From NCBI GenBank assembly GCA_015067005.1, contig SVNH01000001.1:62001-126000 (forward strand): a stretch of 64,000 nucleotides of DNA, given 5' to 3'. Shown one piece after another: positions 42,679-50,943 of the stretch. The number at the start of each line of letters is the position of its first letter. The stretch's first letter is position 1. The notes below the pieces were generated by a model, which ran no database searches, was not told where the DNA came from, and worked only from the letters and a program-made list of their open reading frames with translations. This DNA comes from Ruminococcus flavefaciens. Its GTDB lineage: Bacteria > Bacillota > Clostridia > Oscillospirales > Ruminococcaceae. The position numbers and the translations under genes were made by a program.

Positions 42679-42836
42679 ATTAGAAAAAATCTTAGAAAAA
42701 CAACGGAAAAGGCACTTCCGATCTCTCGAAAGTGCCGTAAAATCTGTTTTGTTCCGCTTTAGGTGAAGCAGCGTTCTCGGACGAAAAATCGCGGTCCAGT
42801 AAAACTGAACCGCGACTCGGCTGCGCGGACTCCGCG

Positions 42837-42882
42837 CTGGGGTGGGAGATGGGATTCGAACCCACGATCTTCGGGACCACAA
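42837..42882 (-). repeat. attL: 46-bp copy of the 3' end of tRNA-His
   Basis: Identical over 46 bp to 49669-49714, the 3' half of the intact tRNA-His gene, in the same orientation. Identity stops just after GGGACCACAA in plus-strand reading. This is the displaced tRNA end expected at the far side of an element inserted in the tRNA 3' end. Confidence 0.88.
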
Positions 42883-43137
42883 GCCTATGCTGACGGATAT
42901 TCCGCAGTTTCGGCTGTTTTACCAGAATACTATTTTGCGTCTATCTTTCGAGAATTTGAGCAGATTTGCCGTGGAATGCCTTTGCATAAAAATGTGGCTA
43001 ACTGTAGGAAAAGTGTAGGAAAAAATATACGCACGACTACCGGCAGTTGTATCAACATTAATTTCTTTTTTCTTTTTTGGCATATAATAATCACTGTCCT
43101 TTTGTTTGAACTGTATCGGGGCTTTATGCCCCGATTG

Positions 43138-46100
43138 CTATTTATATGATTCTATGCTTGTTTCAATTAATTCTTTTTCGCTATCGGATAGTCCTATAAG
43201 GTTATATAAGTACTCATCGAAGGAATCATCATCCATTTTCTCTTCATAATCATTGTTATGAATCAATATGGGCATATTCTTTAAAAACGCATTCTTATAT
43301 ATGGAATATCCGTTAGCTTTAGGAACTGATATCTTCTTATAAACATATGTAGCAAGTTTGCTGTTCAAGAAACGATATATAAAGTTCTCATATGTTTTAT
43401 ACTCGTCTTTTAATTCTGCACCACAAACGCTGTCTGTATAGAAGCATTCATCAACTAAAACAAAATCATTTTTTAAACCTATCTCTGAAAATACAAATTT
43501 GCGACTAATAAAATGATTAATCTTTCGGCAGTTCCATAATTCATACCACTTTTTGTTGCTCTTTTTGAAGTATTCTCGGCTTAACAATATATCTTTATAA
43601 TCAGATAAGTATTTATAAAGATTCGGTGCATTATTCATGAACTCTGCTTCCGAAATACAAGTTGTTTTTTTTGCTGAATCCATAATATAAGGATAAAAGA
43701 CTTTATATCCTCCATAATGAATGCAACGATCATATACATCTTTGCCTTTGTAGGCATCCTTAAGATATATTTTTTCCAAGTTTTTATTAATAATAACATC
43801 ATCTGCTATAAGGAACACATCATTATTTCCGGTAACAATACCTTGTGAAATAGATTTTGTAATTTCACCAAATGAGTGCCATTTATGCGTATTTACTTTC
43901 TCAATTATCTTATTTGAATCTCTTTTTTCAAGTATCCAAGTAGGTTCACATAAATCGGATTGTTCCACATAATGCGAATCATATATCGACAACGATTCAT
44001 TTAGTACACAGATTCTGTTATTGTTTTTTATGCGTTTACTAGCACCAAATATACATGTATATGTTTGGGCTGTTTCAAACACCTGAAAATCTGCGAAGTC
44101 AGCAATATAGCAAATGCTTGTGTGGCTTAATAAATAGCTTCGCGTATTTTTTCCATAATTTCTTTTATAAAAATATGATGGGCAGATAAATGTTACAAAC
44201 CCTGTTTTGGATGCGAGTTTTATAGCTTTTTCAATGAATAAAACATAGTAATCGTATTTACCGTTGGCTGTATAATAATGTTTCTTATTGTATTCTTTGT
44301 CTGGTACTTTATGGAATCCAATATATGGTGGATTACCTATTACAACATCAAATCCAGCTTTTATTCCAAACATCCACTCAGGATCAAACCAATCAGTACT
44401 TCCGTTTTCAAAAGGCTCCCAAGTACAAAGAGCTTTATATTTTTCTGTTTTACTATGGTTTTGGTAAACAAACTGCATCATGTTTTTCTGAATTTTATAG
44501 AACTCTGTTTGCAATTGTTGGCGCTCATCGATACTTGAATTAAAGTAATTTTCCCTTACAGTCTTTAGGTCTTCTATTTGCTTATTATCCTCAAAAAGAG
44601 AACCCTGATTATCATCAAATACGTATTTCTCAGACTCTGTACCATCTGGCAGTTTCTTTAAAGAATTGGCTGTAATGAATTTAAAATCCAGGTTAGGAAG
44701 CGGATCGATACCTCTGTTTTCTTTTGAGTCATCAACTTGCTCTTCAATAATAAGTGATAGGAAACAACGCAAACGGGAAATTTCCACTGCTATGGATTGA
44801 ATATCTACGCCGAATATTGAATTCTTTATCACTGTAAGCTTGCGAATATAATCTATAGAGTATTCTTTGAATTCAGATTTAATTTTTTTCTGTAGCAAGA
44901 TATCTGCTGATTTTAGCTGATGCTCCAGCCACATCTTCGCTTCAGGATCAATTCTTTCAAATATGTATACTATTTTCTGTAGCATACCTATTGGAAATGC
45001 TCCTGATCCACAAGCAGGATCAATTACTGTTATCGTATATAATGCATCAAAAATCTCTTTCTTCTCATCATCTGTAAATACTGCTAGTCCATCGCCTTCA
45101 ATTCCGTAGGTAATGAGAGCGTTGATCCTTGTTTCTGATATATTCGTTTTGTTCTTTAGATATTCACAAATACTACTGTCAACCATATAGTCAACTATAT
45201 CTCGCGGGGTGTAAAAGCTGCCGGTATTCTTTTTAGCATTTTCACCTGTTTCTGGATTGATCTCAGCTAACAGGTTCTCGAAAATACGACCAAGCATTTC
45301 AGGATCAATTGATAATTCAATATCATATGCTGTATTCTCATCAACGGTAAAATTATATTCGTTAAGCACATTATATAAATTTAGGAACCATTCATTGGGG
45401 ATTTCTACATTTCCCTTTTTTCCAGCAAAAGTAGCTGGATCATACTCATATCTATCATCGTCATGAGGACTAAACAAACCACCATTGAGATACGGAACTT
45501 TATCTGCTTCTTCGTTCAAATATTCTGATTTACGTCGATTACGCGGTGTATTCAAAAGCTCAAAAAATAATGGCTCCAATGTTTGATGGTAATAGCTATC
45601 ATTGCTCTCAATTGTTTTCCGAGACAACCAATCCTTTGGAACAAGTGATATGCCGTTTGTGCTGCGCTTCTCTTTTAAAAACCAACAGAACATAATACGG
45701 CCTATCAATCGTACTCCAAATTCAGCGTACTTGATATGCTCTTCTACTCCGAAAATCGAAAGCTGTTTTCCATATTTCTTACCGTTGCGATTTCCGCCAA
45801 CAAGTTCAGTGAAGGCAGTAGCGATTTCGGTATAGAACTCCTTGTTTACAACTTCCACAGAGAAGCGTGATATCAGCTCATCTAGTGAACTTACCTTCCC
45901 CTTCGAAATGAGGAACTTGTAGGCTGTTTTCGTTTTGGTTTTATAACCTAGACTATAGGAGAAACGGCGAGGATTAGAAAGAACTTTTACTATTTTATTT
46001 CCATCAAATTCGTATTTGCTTGTTAGAAGGGAAATACGGAAATTCTTTTTGTCCTCATTTACAAAAGATACTAAAGCATTATTTATAGCTTGACTTCTTA

Positions 46101-46356
46101 GAATACGAAACATCGCCTGTGTAATAGCTACACGTTTGTTTTGGCAACCTGCTTTAAGATATACCTCAAATACAGATACTTCACAATCATTTGATTCTCC
46201 TAAATATATTACTGAAGAAAACAAGTCATTATCGAATTCGGTTGGATGCTTATCTCTTCGATAATCTGGAAGAAGCAGTTCATTTATAAGAAATTCATAG
46301 TTATCAATATGATACTCTTTTGCTAATATTTCTTTCGCATCGTTATTCGATATCAT
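43138..46356 (-). CDS. Type IIG (Eco57I-like) restriction endonuclease/methyltransferase
   Basis: A 1072-residue protein. The N-terminal 370 residues form the region that carries the nuclease and connecting domain in this class. The methyltransferase core has motif I VIDPACGSGAFPIGML and the adenine-specific motif IV VVIGNPPYIGFHKV. The C-terminal 300 residues form a TaqI-type target-recognition region (NNRICVLNES...VFSEIGLKNDFVLVD). It methylates and possibly cuts DNA with one polypeptide, acting as island defence. Its start overlaps the short frame of a degraded upstream gene. Confidence 0.88.
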   Translation of the reverse strand: MISNNDAKEILAKEYHIDNYEFLINELLLPDYRRDKHPTEFDNDLFSSVIYLGESNDCEVSVFEVYLKAGCQNKRVAITQAMFRILRSQAINNALVSFVNEDKKNFRISLLTSKYEFDGNKIVKVLSNPRRFSYSLGYKTKTKTAYKFLISKGKVSSLDELISRFSVEVVNKEFYTEIATAFTELVGGNRNGKKYGKQLSIFGVEEHIKYAEFGVRLIGRIMFCWFLKEKRSTNGISLVPKDWLSRKTIESNDSYYHQTLEPLFFELLNTPRNRRKSEYLNEEADKVPYLNGGLFSPHDDDRYEYDPATFAGKKGNVEIPNEWFLNLYNVLNEYNFTVDENTAYDIELSIDPEMLGRIFENLLAEINPETGENAKKNTGSFYTPRDIVDYMVDSSICEYLKNKTNISETRINALITYGIEGDGLAVFTDDEKKEIFDALYTITVIDPACGSGAFPIGMLQKIVYIFERIDPEAKMWLEHQLKSADILLQKKIKSEFKEYSIDYIRKLTVIKNSIFGVDIQSIAVEISRLRCFLSLIIEEQVDDSKENRGIDPLPNLDFKFITANSLKKLPDGTESEKYVFDDNQGSLFEDNKQIEDLKTVRENYFNSSIDERQQLQTEFYKIQKNMMQFVYQNHSKTEKYKALCTWEPFENGSTDWFDPEWMFGIKAGFDVVIGNPPYIGFHKVPDKEYNKKHYYTANGKYDYYVLFIEKAIKLASKTGFVTFICPSYFYKRNYGKNTRSYLLSHTSICYIADFADFQVFETAQTYTCIFGASKRIKNNNRICVLNESLSIYDSHYVEQSDLCEPTWILEKRDSNKIIEKVNTHKWHSFGEITKSISQGIVTGNNDVFLIADDVIINKNLEKIYLKDAYKGKDVYDRCIHYGGYKVFYPYIMDSAKKTTCISEAEFMNNAPNLYKYLSDYKDILLSREYFKKSNKKWYELWNCRKINHFISRKFVFSEIGLKNDFVLVDECFYTDSVCGAELKDEYKTYENFIYRFLNSKLATYVYKKISVPKANGYSIYKNAFLKNMPILIHNNDYEEKMDDDSFDEYLYNLIGLSDSEKELIETSIESYK

Positions 46357-46615
46357 TTCTTAAATCCTCCGTAAACATGATGATCTCTGTTTGAGCATCA
46401 ATTGATTCAGCCTTCTGTTTTATCTGAATGATATAATGAACAGGAATTTCCTTCTTTACCTCAGATATAGTATCCGCAGCTTTATTGGGAATAATATCTA
46501 TATTGGCAAGATACTTTAGCTCGCCGTCACTGAGATCATCATATTTTTTTATTACCTCAATCAAATCAGTAATGTAGTCTTTTTCGCCTTGGTATACTGG
46601 AGCAAGGAAGAAGTC
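46343..46615 (-). pseudogene. C-terminal remnant of a gene upstream of the type IIG enzyme
   Basis: An open frame of about 90 codons without its own good start, reading LAPVYQGEKDYITDLIEVIKKYDDLSDGELKYLANIDIIPNKAA and ending inside the start of the methyltransferase gene. It has no recognisable domain and is helical and charged. A stop at 46616-46618 and the junction with the integrase fragment near 46603-46615 show that the rest of the gene was lost. It was probably a partner protein of the restriction enzyme. Confidence 0.5.
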
Positions 46616-47433
46616 CTAAGACTGTACATAAACTCCTCAGCCTTATCGGCCCTGCGTTTAGATACGCCGAGAAGAACGACTTTATTATCAAAAATCCAAT
46701 GAGGGTTATTGACAGACCGACTAAGGTCAAGAAGGAAAGCCATTATTATAATGCTGAGCAGCTGAACACTCTCGCAAATGCTGCTAAGGGCTCATACATA
46801 GAAACGCCCGTTATACTCGCTATGGTGCTCGGACTCAGACGTTCTGAAATAGTCGGTATCACATGGGACAACGTTGATTTTGAGAACCGACTGCTGCACA
46901 TAAATCAGAGTGTTATTGTAGGCGATTCCAGTATACTCCCACATGGGACGTATAAGGTCATCGGTCACACAAACAGCCGTAAACCGAAGGATATTATACT
47001 GAAATACTTTCTCAAGACCGAAAGCAGCGAGAGGAGCTTCACTATGAACGATGCTCTTTATAGCTACCTTAAGGCTCTGAAAGCGGAGCAGGATAATATG
47101 ATAAGGGAGACGAATGAATATCGTGATTTCCTTTGCGTTAACGCTGTAGGTGCACTAATAACGCCGGACAGTATAACACATTACTTCATAAAACTCCTCG
47201 ACGAAAACGAGCTTCCGCACATAAGATTCCACGAACTCAGGCACTCCTGTATCAGCCTCCTCGCCAATAATACCGCGTTCTCGGTAAAGCAGGTACAGGA
47301 CTACGCAGGTCACAGTGACTTCCTCACGACGTTCAACGTGTACAGCCATACCGACGATTCGGATAAAAAGACTGAAATGGACTATATCACCAGCTGCTTC
47401 ACGGATCTGTTCGGCGACAGCAATGAAGGATAA
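46603..47433 (+). pseudogene. Tyrosine integrase lacking its N-terminus
   Basis: In-frame coding continues upstream of the first ATG (46699) to about 46603: GRSPKTVHKLLSLIGPAF is a typical core-binding helix of phage integrases. The catalytic domain is intact, with LRRSEIVGITW (Arg I), FHELRHSC (His-x-x-Arg), GHSDFLTTFNVYSH (His and Tyr). The arm-binding and first core-binding part is missing at a junction with a minus-strand remnant. The island is therefore probably unable to move by itself. The protein could still be made from 46699 as about 244 residues. Confidence 0.75.
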
Positions 47434-47799
47434 ACGAAGAGCAGGCGTTCCTGTCCGGAGCGCCTGCTTCACCAAGCTCAAATCTGTTGACATTTGCGTT
47501 TGTTGGTGATATAACAGCGTTAAAAAGCGCAAATGGTATATGTTTTTGCGTTTTGCGTTTTGCTCTCTGTAACATCATTATCCCATCGCAATGAATATAC
47601 ATATTTGAGTCTTCATAATAATCTTGAAGAAACTGATAAGTTTCCAAAACTGCGATCCATAATATATAGAAAAGGACTGATTTCTCAGTCCTTTTTCTTT
47701 ATTTCCACATATCTGAAATCAAATCTCCAAAAAAATCAGAAACACTATCTATAGTGAACGCAAAAAAGAATTTTGCTTTCACTATAAATATCAATCAGA
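47434..47799. other. Gene-free stretch inside the island
   Basis: Contains a GCAGGCG/CGCCTGC hairpin just after the integrase stop (about 47442-47472) and an AAAGGACTGA/TCAGTCCTTT terminator at 47672-47697. No supported gene is seen. Confidence 0.6.
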
Positions 47800-48540
47800 T
47801 CAGACGCAATACTTTTCTATCGCATCAGAAATAAACTGTGCTGTTCCATCTCCATGCCTGTCGATGTTTTTTCTGAAGCGTTCATCACCGGTATACATTT
47901 TACCAAGTCCAGCAAGGATCTCATCTGTACAGGTATAACTTGTTTCGGTAATATAACTCTGAAGTTTCCTTACAAGATTCACCGCTTCATTGCTGTCCGC
48001 AGTGGATCCGTTTTTCATGCATTCTGCAAATTCAGCCATAATGCCATCAATACCGGCTTCCAGAGATTTATGATCATCCGCAGAATATGATCCTGTCTTC
48101 TTCTCAAATTCACTGTAAGCAGCAGTATTTCCCCATTTTTCTTTTGCTTCGCGTGCGTATTCCTCACGCTTATTTTCAAATACACTGTTATCAAATACTT
48201 TCATATTGATTTTAACTCCTTTCACCGCATCATCGAGCGCCGAGATAAGCTTTTCGATCCTGTTCTTTTTTAGGATCATAAGATCTTTCTGCGCCTCAAG
48301 TGCTTTTTTTCTGTCATAGTCAGGAGATGACAGGATCTTTAAAATATCCTTCAGTGAAAAGTCAAGCTCACGGTAAAACAGTATCTCCTGCATTCGCGCA
48401 AGACTGTCTTCGTCATAATATCTGTAACCGTTCTGTTCATCAACAAAAGCCGGCTTCAGCAATCCTGTTTCATCATAGTAATGAAGTGTGCGCACACTTA
48501 CATCAGTGAGTCTGGCAAATTCCTTTATCTGATATCTCAT
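47800..48540 (-). CDS. MerR-family regulator with TipAS-like domain
   Basis: A 246-residue regulator. The N-terminal MerR HTH is clear (MRYQIKEFARLTDVSVRTLHYYDETGLLKPAFVDEQNGYRYYDED), followed by a dimerisation helix. The C-terminal half (KEEYAREAKEKWGNTAAYSEFEKK...) is the TipAS type antibiotic-binding domain, which binds thiopeptide-like peptides in relatives. A regulator of this kind usually activates multidrug resistance genes; no such target gene is adjacent in the island. Confidence 0.9.
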   Translation of the reverse strand: MRYQIKEFARLTDVSVRTLHYYDETGLLKPAFVDEQNGYRYYDEDSLARMQEILFYRELDFSLKDILKILSSPDYDRKKALEAQKDLMILKKNRIEKLISALDDAVKGVKINMKVFDNSVFENKREEYAREAKEKWGNTAAYSEFEKKTGSYSADDHKSLEAGIDGIMAEFAECMKNGSTADSNEAVNLVRKLQSYITETSYTCTDEILAGLGKMYTGDERFRKNIDRHGDGTAQFISDAIEKYCV

Positions 48541-48650
48541 AGCATCTTACCTCCTGTGATTATTAGTATATACTATGACGTTACGTCAAAGTCAATAGGT
48601 TTTGAAAAATTTTTAAAGGAAAAATTACTTATCCTTCTCTTTGTACAGAA

Positions 48651-48671
48651 AGTCCCCGCAATTGCGGGGAC
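48651..48671 (-). terminator. Terminator of the Fic gene region
   Basis: AGTCCCCGCA/TGCGGGGAC hairpin between the MerR and Fic genes, close in sequence to the one at 42651. Confidence 0.55.
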
Positions 48672-48677
48672 ATAGCT

Positions 48678-49445
48678 TTATATATGTTTGTTTATCAGTT
48701 CTCTTGACGCCAGCTCGGTCTTATCGTAGTTTATTCTGAAATAGTCAAGGATAGCCTTCATATCGTCCTGCATGGACAGGAATACATCTATCAACCGTTC
48801 TTTTTTCTCGTCCGACTGCCATTCCTTTAGTCCGACGTAGTAGAAATGCTTGTCCTCATTGATGAAGAACGGGACGATCCCGTTGGCGAGACACTGCTTC
48901 AGCATTAAGAGCCTGCCTATACGACCGTTTCCGTCGTAGAAGGGGTGTATCTTTTCAAAAGCGGCATGGAACTCAGCAACGTCATACAGGTCGGGAGAAG
49001 GCTTACTTTCGTATTTGCGGAGCAAGTTCTGTACAAGACCAGGTACATCTTCTGGTAAGGCTGTTTGTATCTCCCCGACCTCGTTGGGATATTTCTTATA
49101 GTCGCCAATAACAGCGTAATCAGTGTCGTCCTCCATAACGCCGTTTTTGAGCATACGGTGAAGCTGCTTTATATAGTCCTCCGTGATAGGCTCAGAAACG
49201 GTATCAAGGATATAGTCGAAGCATTTGAAGTGGTTTGCAGCTTCAAACACATCATTTACCGGAACAGTACCGTCGATAGTGCGAGTCTCATAGATGTATC
49301 TGGTCTGGTCGTGTGTAAGGCGGTTTCCTTCGATAAGGTTAGAGTAGTATGCAAAATCAACCTGCATCCTGTTATATATGCTGCCTTTGATCTTTCTGCT
49401 CTTCTCAGAAAGCAGAACAGGCAGTAGTTCTCTTGTATCTGACAT
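48678..49445 (-). CDS. Fic domain protein (AMPylation) with built-in inhibitory helix
   Basis: A 255-residue Fic enzyme. The active loop is HPFYDGNGR (His167 to Arg175) and matches the HPFx(D/E)GNGR rule, so AMP transfer to protein hydroxyls is expected. An inhibitory motif SNLIEGN near residue 35 fits the (S/T)xxxE(G/N) class II helix, which blocks the ATP site from the protein's own N-terminus. A C-terminal helical tail follows. No separate antitoxin gene is adjacent. It is carried by the island near its right end. Confidence 0.92.
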   Translation of the reverse strand: MSDTRELLPVLLSEKSRKIKGSIYNRMQVDFAYYSNLIEGNRLTHDQTRYIYETRTIDGTVPVNDVFEAANHFKCFDYILDTVSEPITEDYIKQLHRMLKNGVMEDDTDYAVIGDYKKYPNEVGEIQTALPEDVPGLVQNLLRKYESKPSPDLYDVAEFHAAFEKIHPFYDGNGRIGRLLMLKQCLANGIVPFFINEDKHFYYVGLKEWQSDEKKERLIDVFLSMQDDMKAILDYFRINYDKTELASRELINKHI

Positions 49446-49635
49446 AAGGAACGCCCCCTTATCTTTTATAATATTATAACAAGCTATAAAATATTAGTCA
49501 AGACGCTTTAACAGAAGTATTGTTAGCCCGACGGACGAAAGAACTATCCTGCCGATTTTTAATCGCCTTTATTCGTCCCTGATTTTACAAGTATCGTCAA
49601 AAAGTGTAGGAAAAATGTAGGAAATCAACGAAAAA

Positions 49636-49661
49636 GGCACTTCCGATTTCTCGAAAGTGCC
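49636..49661 (-). terminator. Hairpin downstream of tRNA-His
   Basis: GGCACTT/AAGTGCC hairpin at the 3' side of tRNA-His on the minus strand. A one-base variant occurs at 42711-42736 on the outside of attL, as expected if both attachment sites carried the tRNA plus its terminator. Confidence 0.6.
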
Positions 49662-49668
49662 TATTCTT

Positions 49669-49714
49669 CTGGGGTGGGAGATGGGATTCGAACCCACGAT
49701 CTTCGGGACCACAA
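49669..49714 (-). repeat. attR: 46-bp repeat within tRNA-His
   Basis: The right copy of the 46-bp direct repeat (see 42837-42882); it is part of the intact tRNA-His and keeps that gene functional. TGTAGG boxes at 49605 and 49616 are spaced 11 bp, just as in the left end (43003, 43014), and are likely integrase arm-binding sites. Confidence 0.85.
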
Positions 49715-49747
49715 TCCGACGCTTTAACCAGCTAAGCTACACCCACC
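49670..49747 (-). tRNA. tRNA-His (GTG)
   Basis: Cloverleaf readable on the minus strand: acceptor GGTGGG.../...CCCACC with encoded CCA, D-arm, anticodon loop TTGTGGT (anticodon GTG), T-loop GGTTCGAATCC. Confidence 0.92.
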
Positions 49748-49768
49748 ATAAGTATTATAAGAAAAAAT

Positions 49769-49845
49769 TGGCGCGCCTTGCTGGATTCGAACCAGCGGCT
49801 TACTGCTTAGAAGGCAGTTACTCTATCCAGCTGAGTTAAAGGCGC
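49769..49845 (-). tRNA. tRNA-Arg (TCT)
   Basis: Acceptor GCGCCTT/AAGGCGC, anticodon stem CTGC/GCAG with loop CTTCTAA (anticodon TCT), T-loop GGTTCGAATCC, CCA encoded. Confidence 0.93.
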
Positions 49846-49876
49846 ATAGATAAAATGAGCAGCCTAAGCTGCTATA

Positions 49877-49950
<74 letters not shown>

Positions 49951-50179
49951 ATATCGTTTCAACAGAAAATATTGTATCACAAACGCAGAGGAATGTCAAT
50001 AGAGAAAGGTGAAAAAAGTCGTAATGCACAAAAAAGATATGCAGTCGAAGCAGCGAAGGGGCAAAATGACGGTATAAGACGGTGCTGGAAACTCCGGAAA
50101 AATCTTCTTTACAAAGTTCGGGATATATGATATAATGTAAAAAAGAAATTTACACCAAATATCAATAGGAGATGATATT

Positions 50180-50749
50180 ATGAAAAAATTATTATGTACA
50201 TTAGCAGCTGCTGCACTTATGGTTGCAAGCTTTGCGGGCTGCGGTAAGGACAAAGACAGCAAGTCCTCTGGCGGTTCGGATTTAAAAGGCAAGTGGGAGT
50301 GTACTGAAATGACATCAGGCGGTATGACGATTACCGAAGTACCTTTTATCGGTGCACCTGTTTCAGCACTTTTCCAGCTTGAATTCAAGGATGACGGAAC
50401 ATTTTCTATTACTTCCGGTATTGTTGGCGGTGAAGAGAATGGCGTGGATTCAGAGGACGAATTCGGCAAGTGGGAAAAAGTGGATGACAATACTGTAAAG
50501 CTTACAGTCGAAGCTGATGCTAATGATTCAAGTAATAGCGGAGAGATCAGAGAAGTAACCGGTAAGCTGGACGGTGAAACATTCGTTATGGAATATGAGG
50601 AAGACGGCAGCAAGTCTACCGTTAAGTTTAAGAGAGTTACAGAATTCTCAACATTCATCATGACAACTATGGATCCAAGTTCGATAAGCGTTGAAATTGG
50701 CGACAGCGATATTCAGGGCGTAAGCATTAGCGTTGATGACAAAGACTGA
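50180..50749 (+). CDS. Lipocalin-like lipoprotein
   Basis: A 189-residue secreted lipoprotein (signal peptide with lipobox FAGC, then a Gly/Ser linker). The rest is a beta-barrel-like domain: LKGKWECTEM, FQLEFKDDGTFSI, GKWEKVDDNTVKLTVE and LDGETFVMEYEEDGSKSTVKFKRV, a strand pattern of small lipocalin-like surface proteins in Clostridia. The C-terminal extension (DPSSISVEIGDSDIQGVSISVDDKD) is acidic. The binding partner is unknown. Followed by a strong terminator. Confidence 0.82.
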   Translation: MKKLLCTLAAAALMVASFAGCGKDKDSKSSGGSDLKGKWECTEMTSGGMTITEVPFIGAPVSALFQLEFKDDGTFSITSGIVGGEENGVDSEDEFGKWEKVDDNTVKLTVEADANDSSNSGEIREVTGKLDGETFVMEYEEDGSKSTVKFKRVTEFSTFIMTTMDPSSISVEIGDSDIQGVSISVDDKD

Positions 50750-50762
50750 TAAATGTAATTGT

Positions 50763-50792
50763 AAAGGGACTGCTATAACGGCAGTCCCTTTA
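50763..50792 (+). terminator. Terminator
   Basis: AAAGGGACTGC/GCAGTCCCTTT hairpin flanked by A and T. Confidence 0.8.
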
Positions 50793-50847
50793 AATTGTTA
50801 TAAAGAAACAGCCAAAGGGGAGCTTACTCTGGCGGAATCGCGGCAAA

Positions 50848-50890
50848 AAATTACCGAGCCCATACTTTCAGGCTCGGTAATTTACTTTTT
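50848..50890 (-). terminator. Terminator
   Basis: AAATTACCGAGCC/GGCTCGGTAATTT hairpin flanked by A and T runs between convergent genes, probably for the peptidase gene. Confidence 0.75.
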
Positions 50891-50943
50891 CTATTCAGTG
50901 AAGCTGACTTAAAGAAGAGTATGCTTCTTTATGGCTGTTTGAG

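Larger units (their letters stand above)
42604..43137. other. Gene-poor region with terminator, tRNA-His fragment and integration arm sites
   Basis: No supported gene in 534 bp. It holds a terminator (42651-42678), a GGCACTTCCG.../CGAAAGTGCC hairpin (42711-42736) that is repeated near the intact tRNA-His, the displaced 3' part of tRNA-His (42837-42882), and two TGTAGGA boxes at 43003 and 43014. Together they mark the left end of the island. Confidence 0.7.

Noticed and set aside
42763-43149. A 128-codon plus-strand frame across the left attachment site
   Set aside because: It reads through a tRNA-derived repeat and has no ribosome site or domain; the underlying sequence is explained by the att site.
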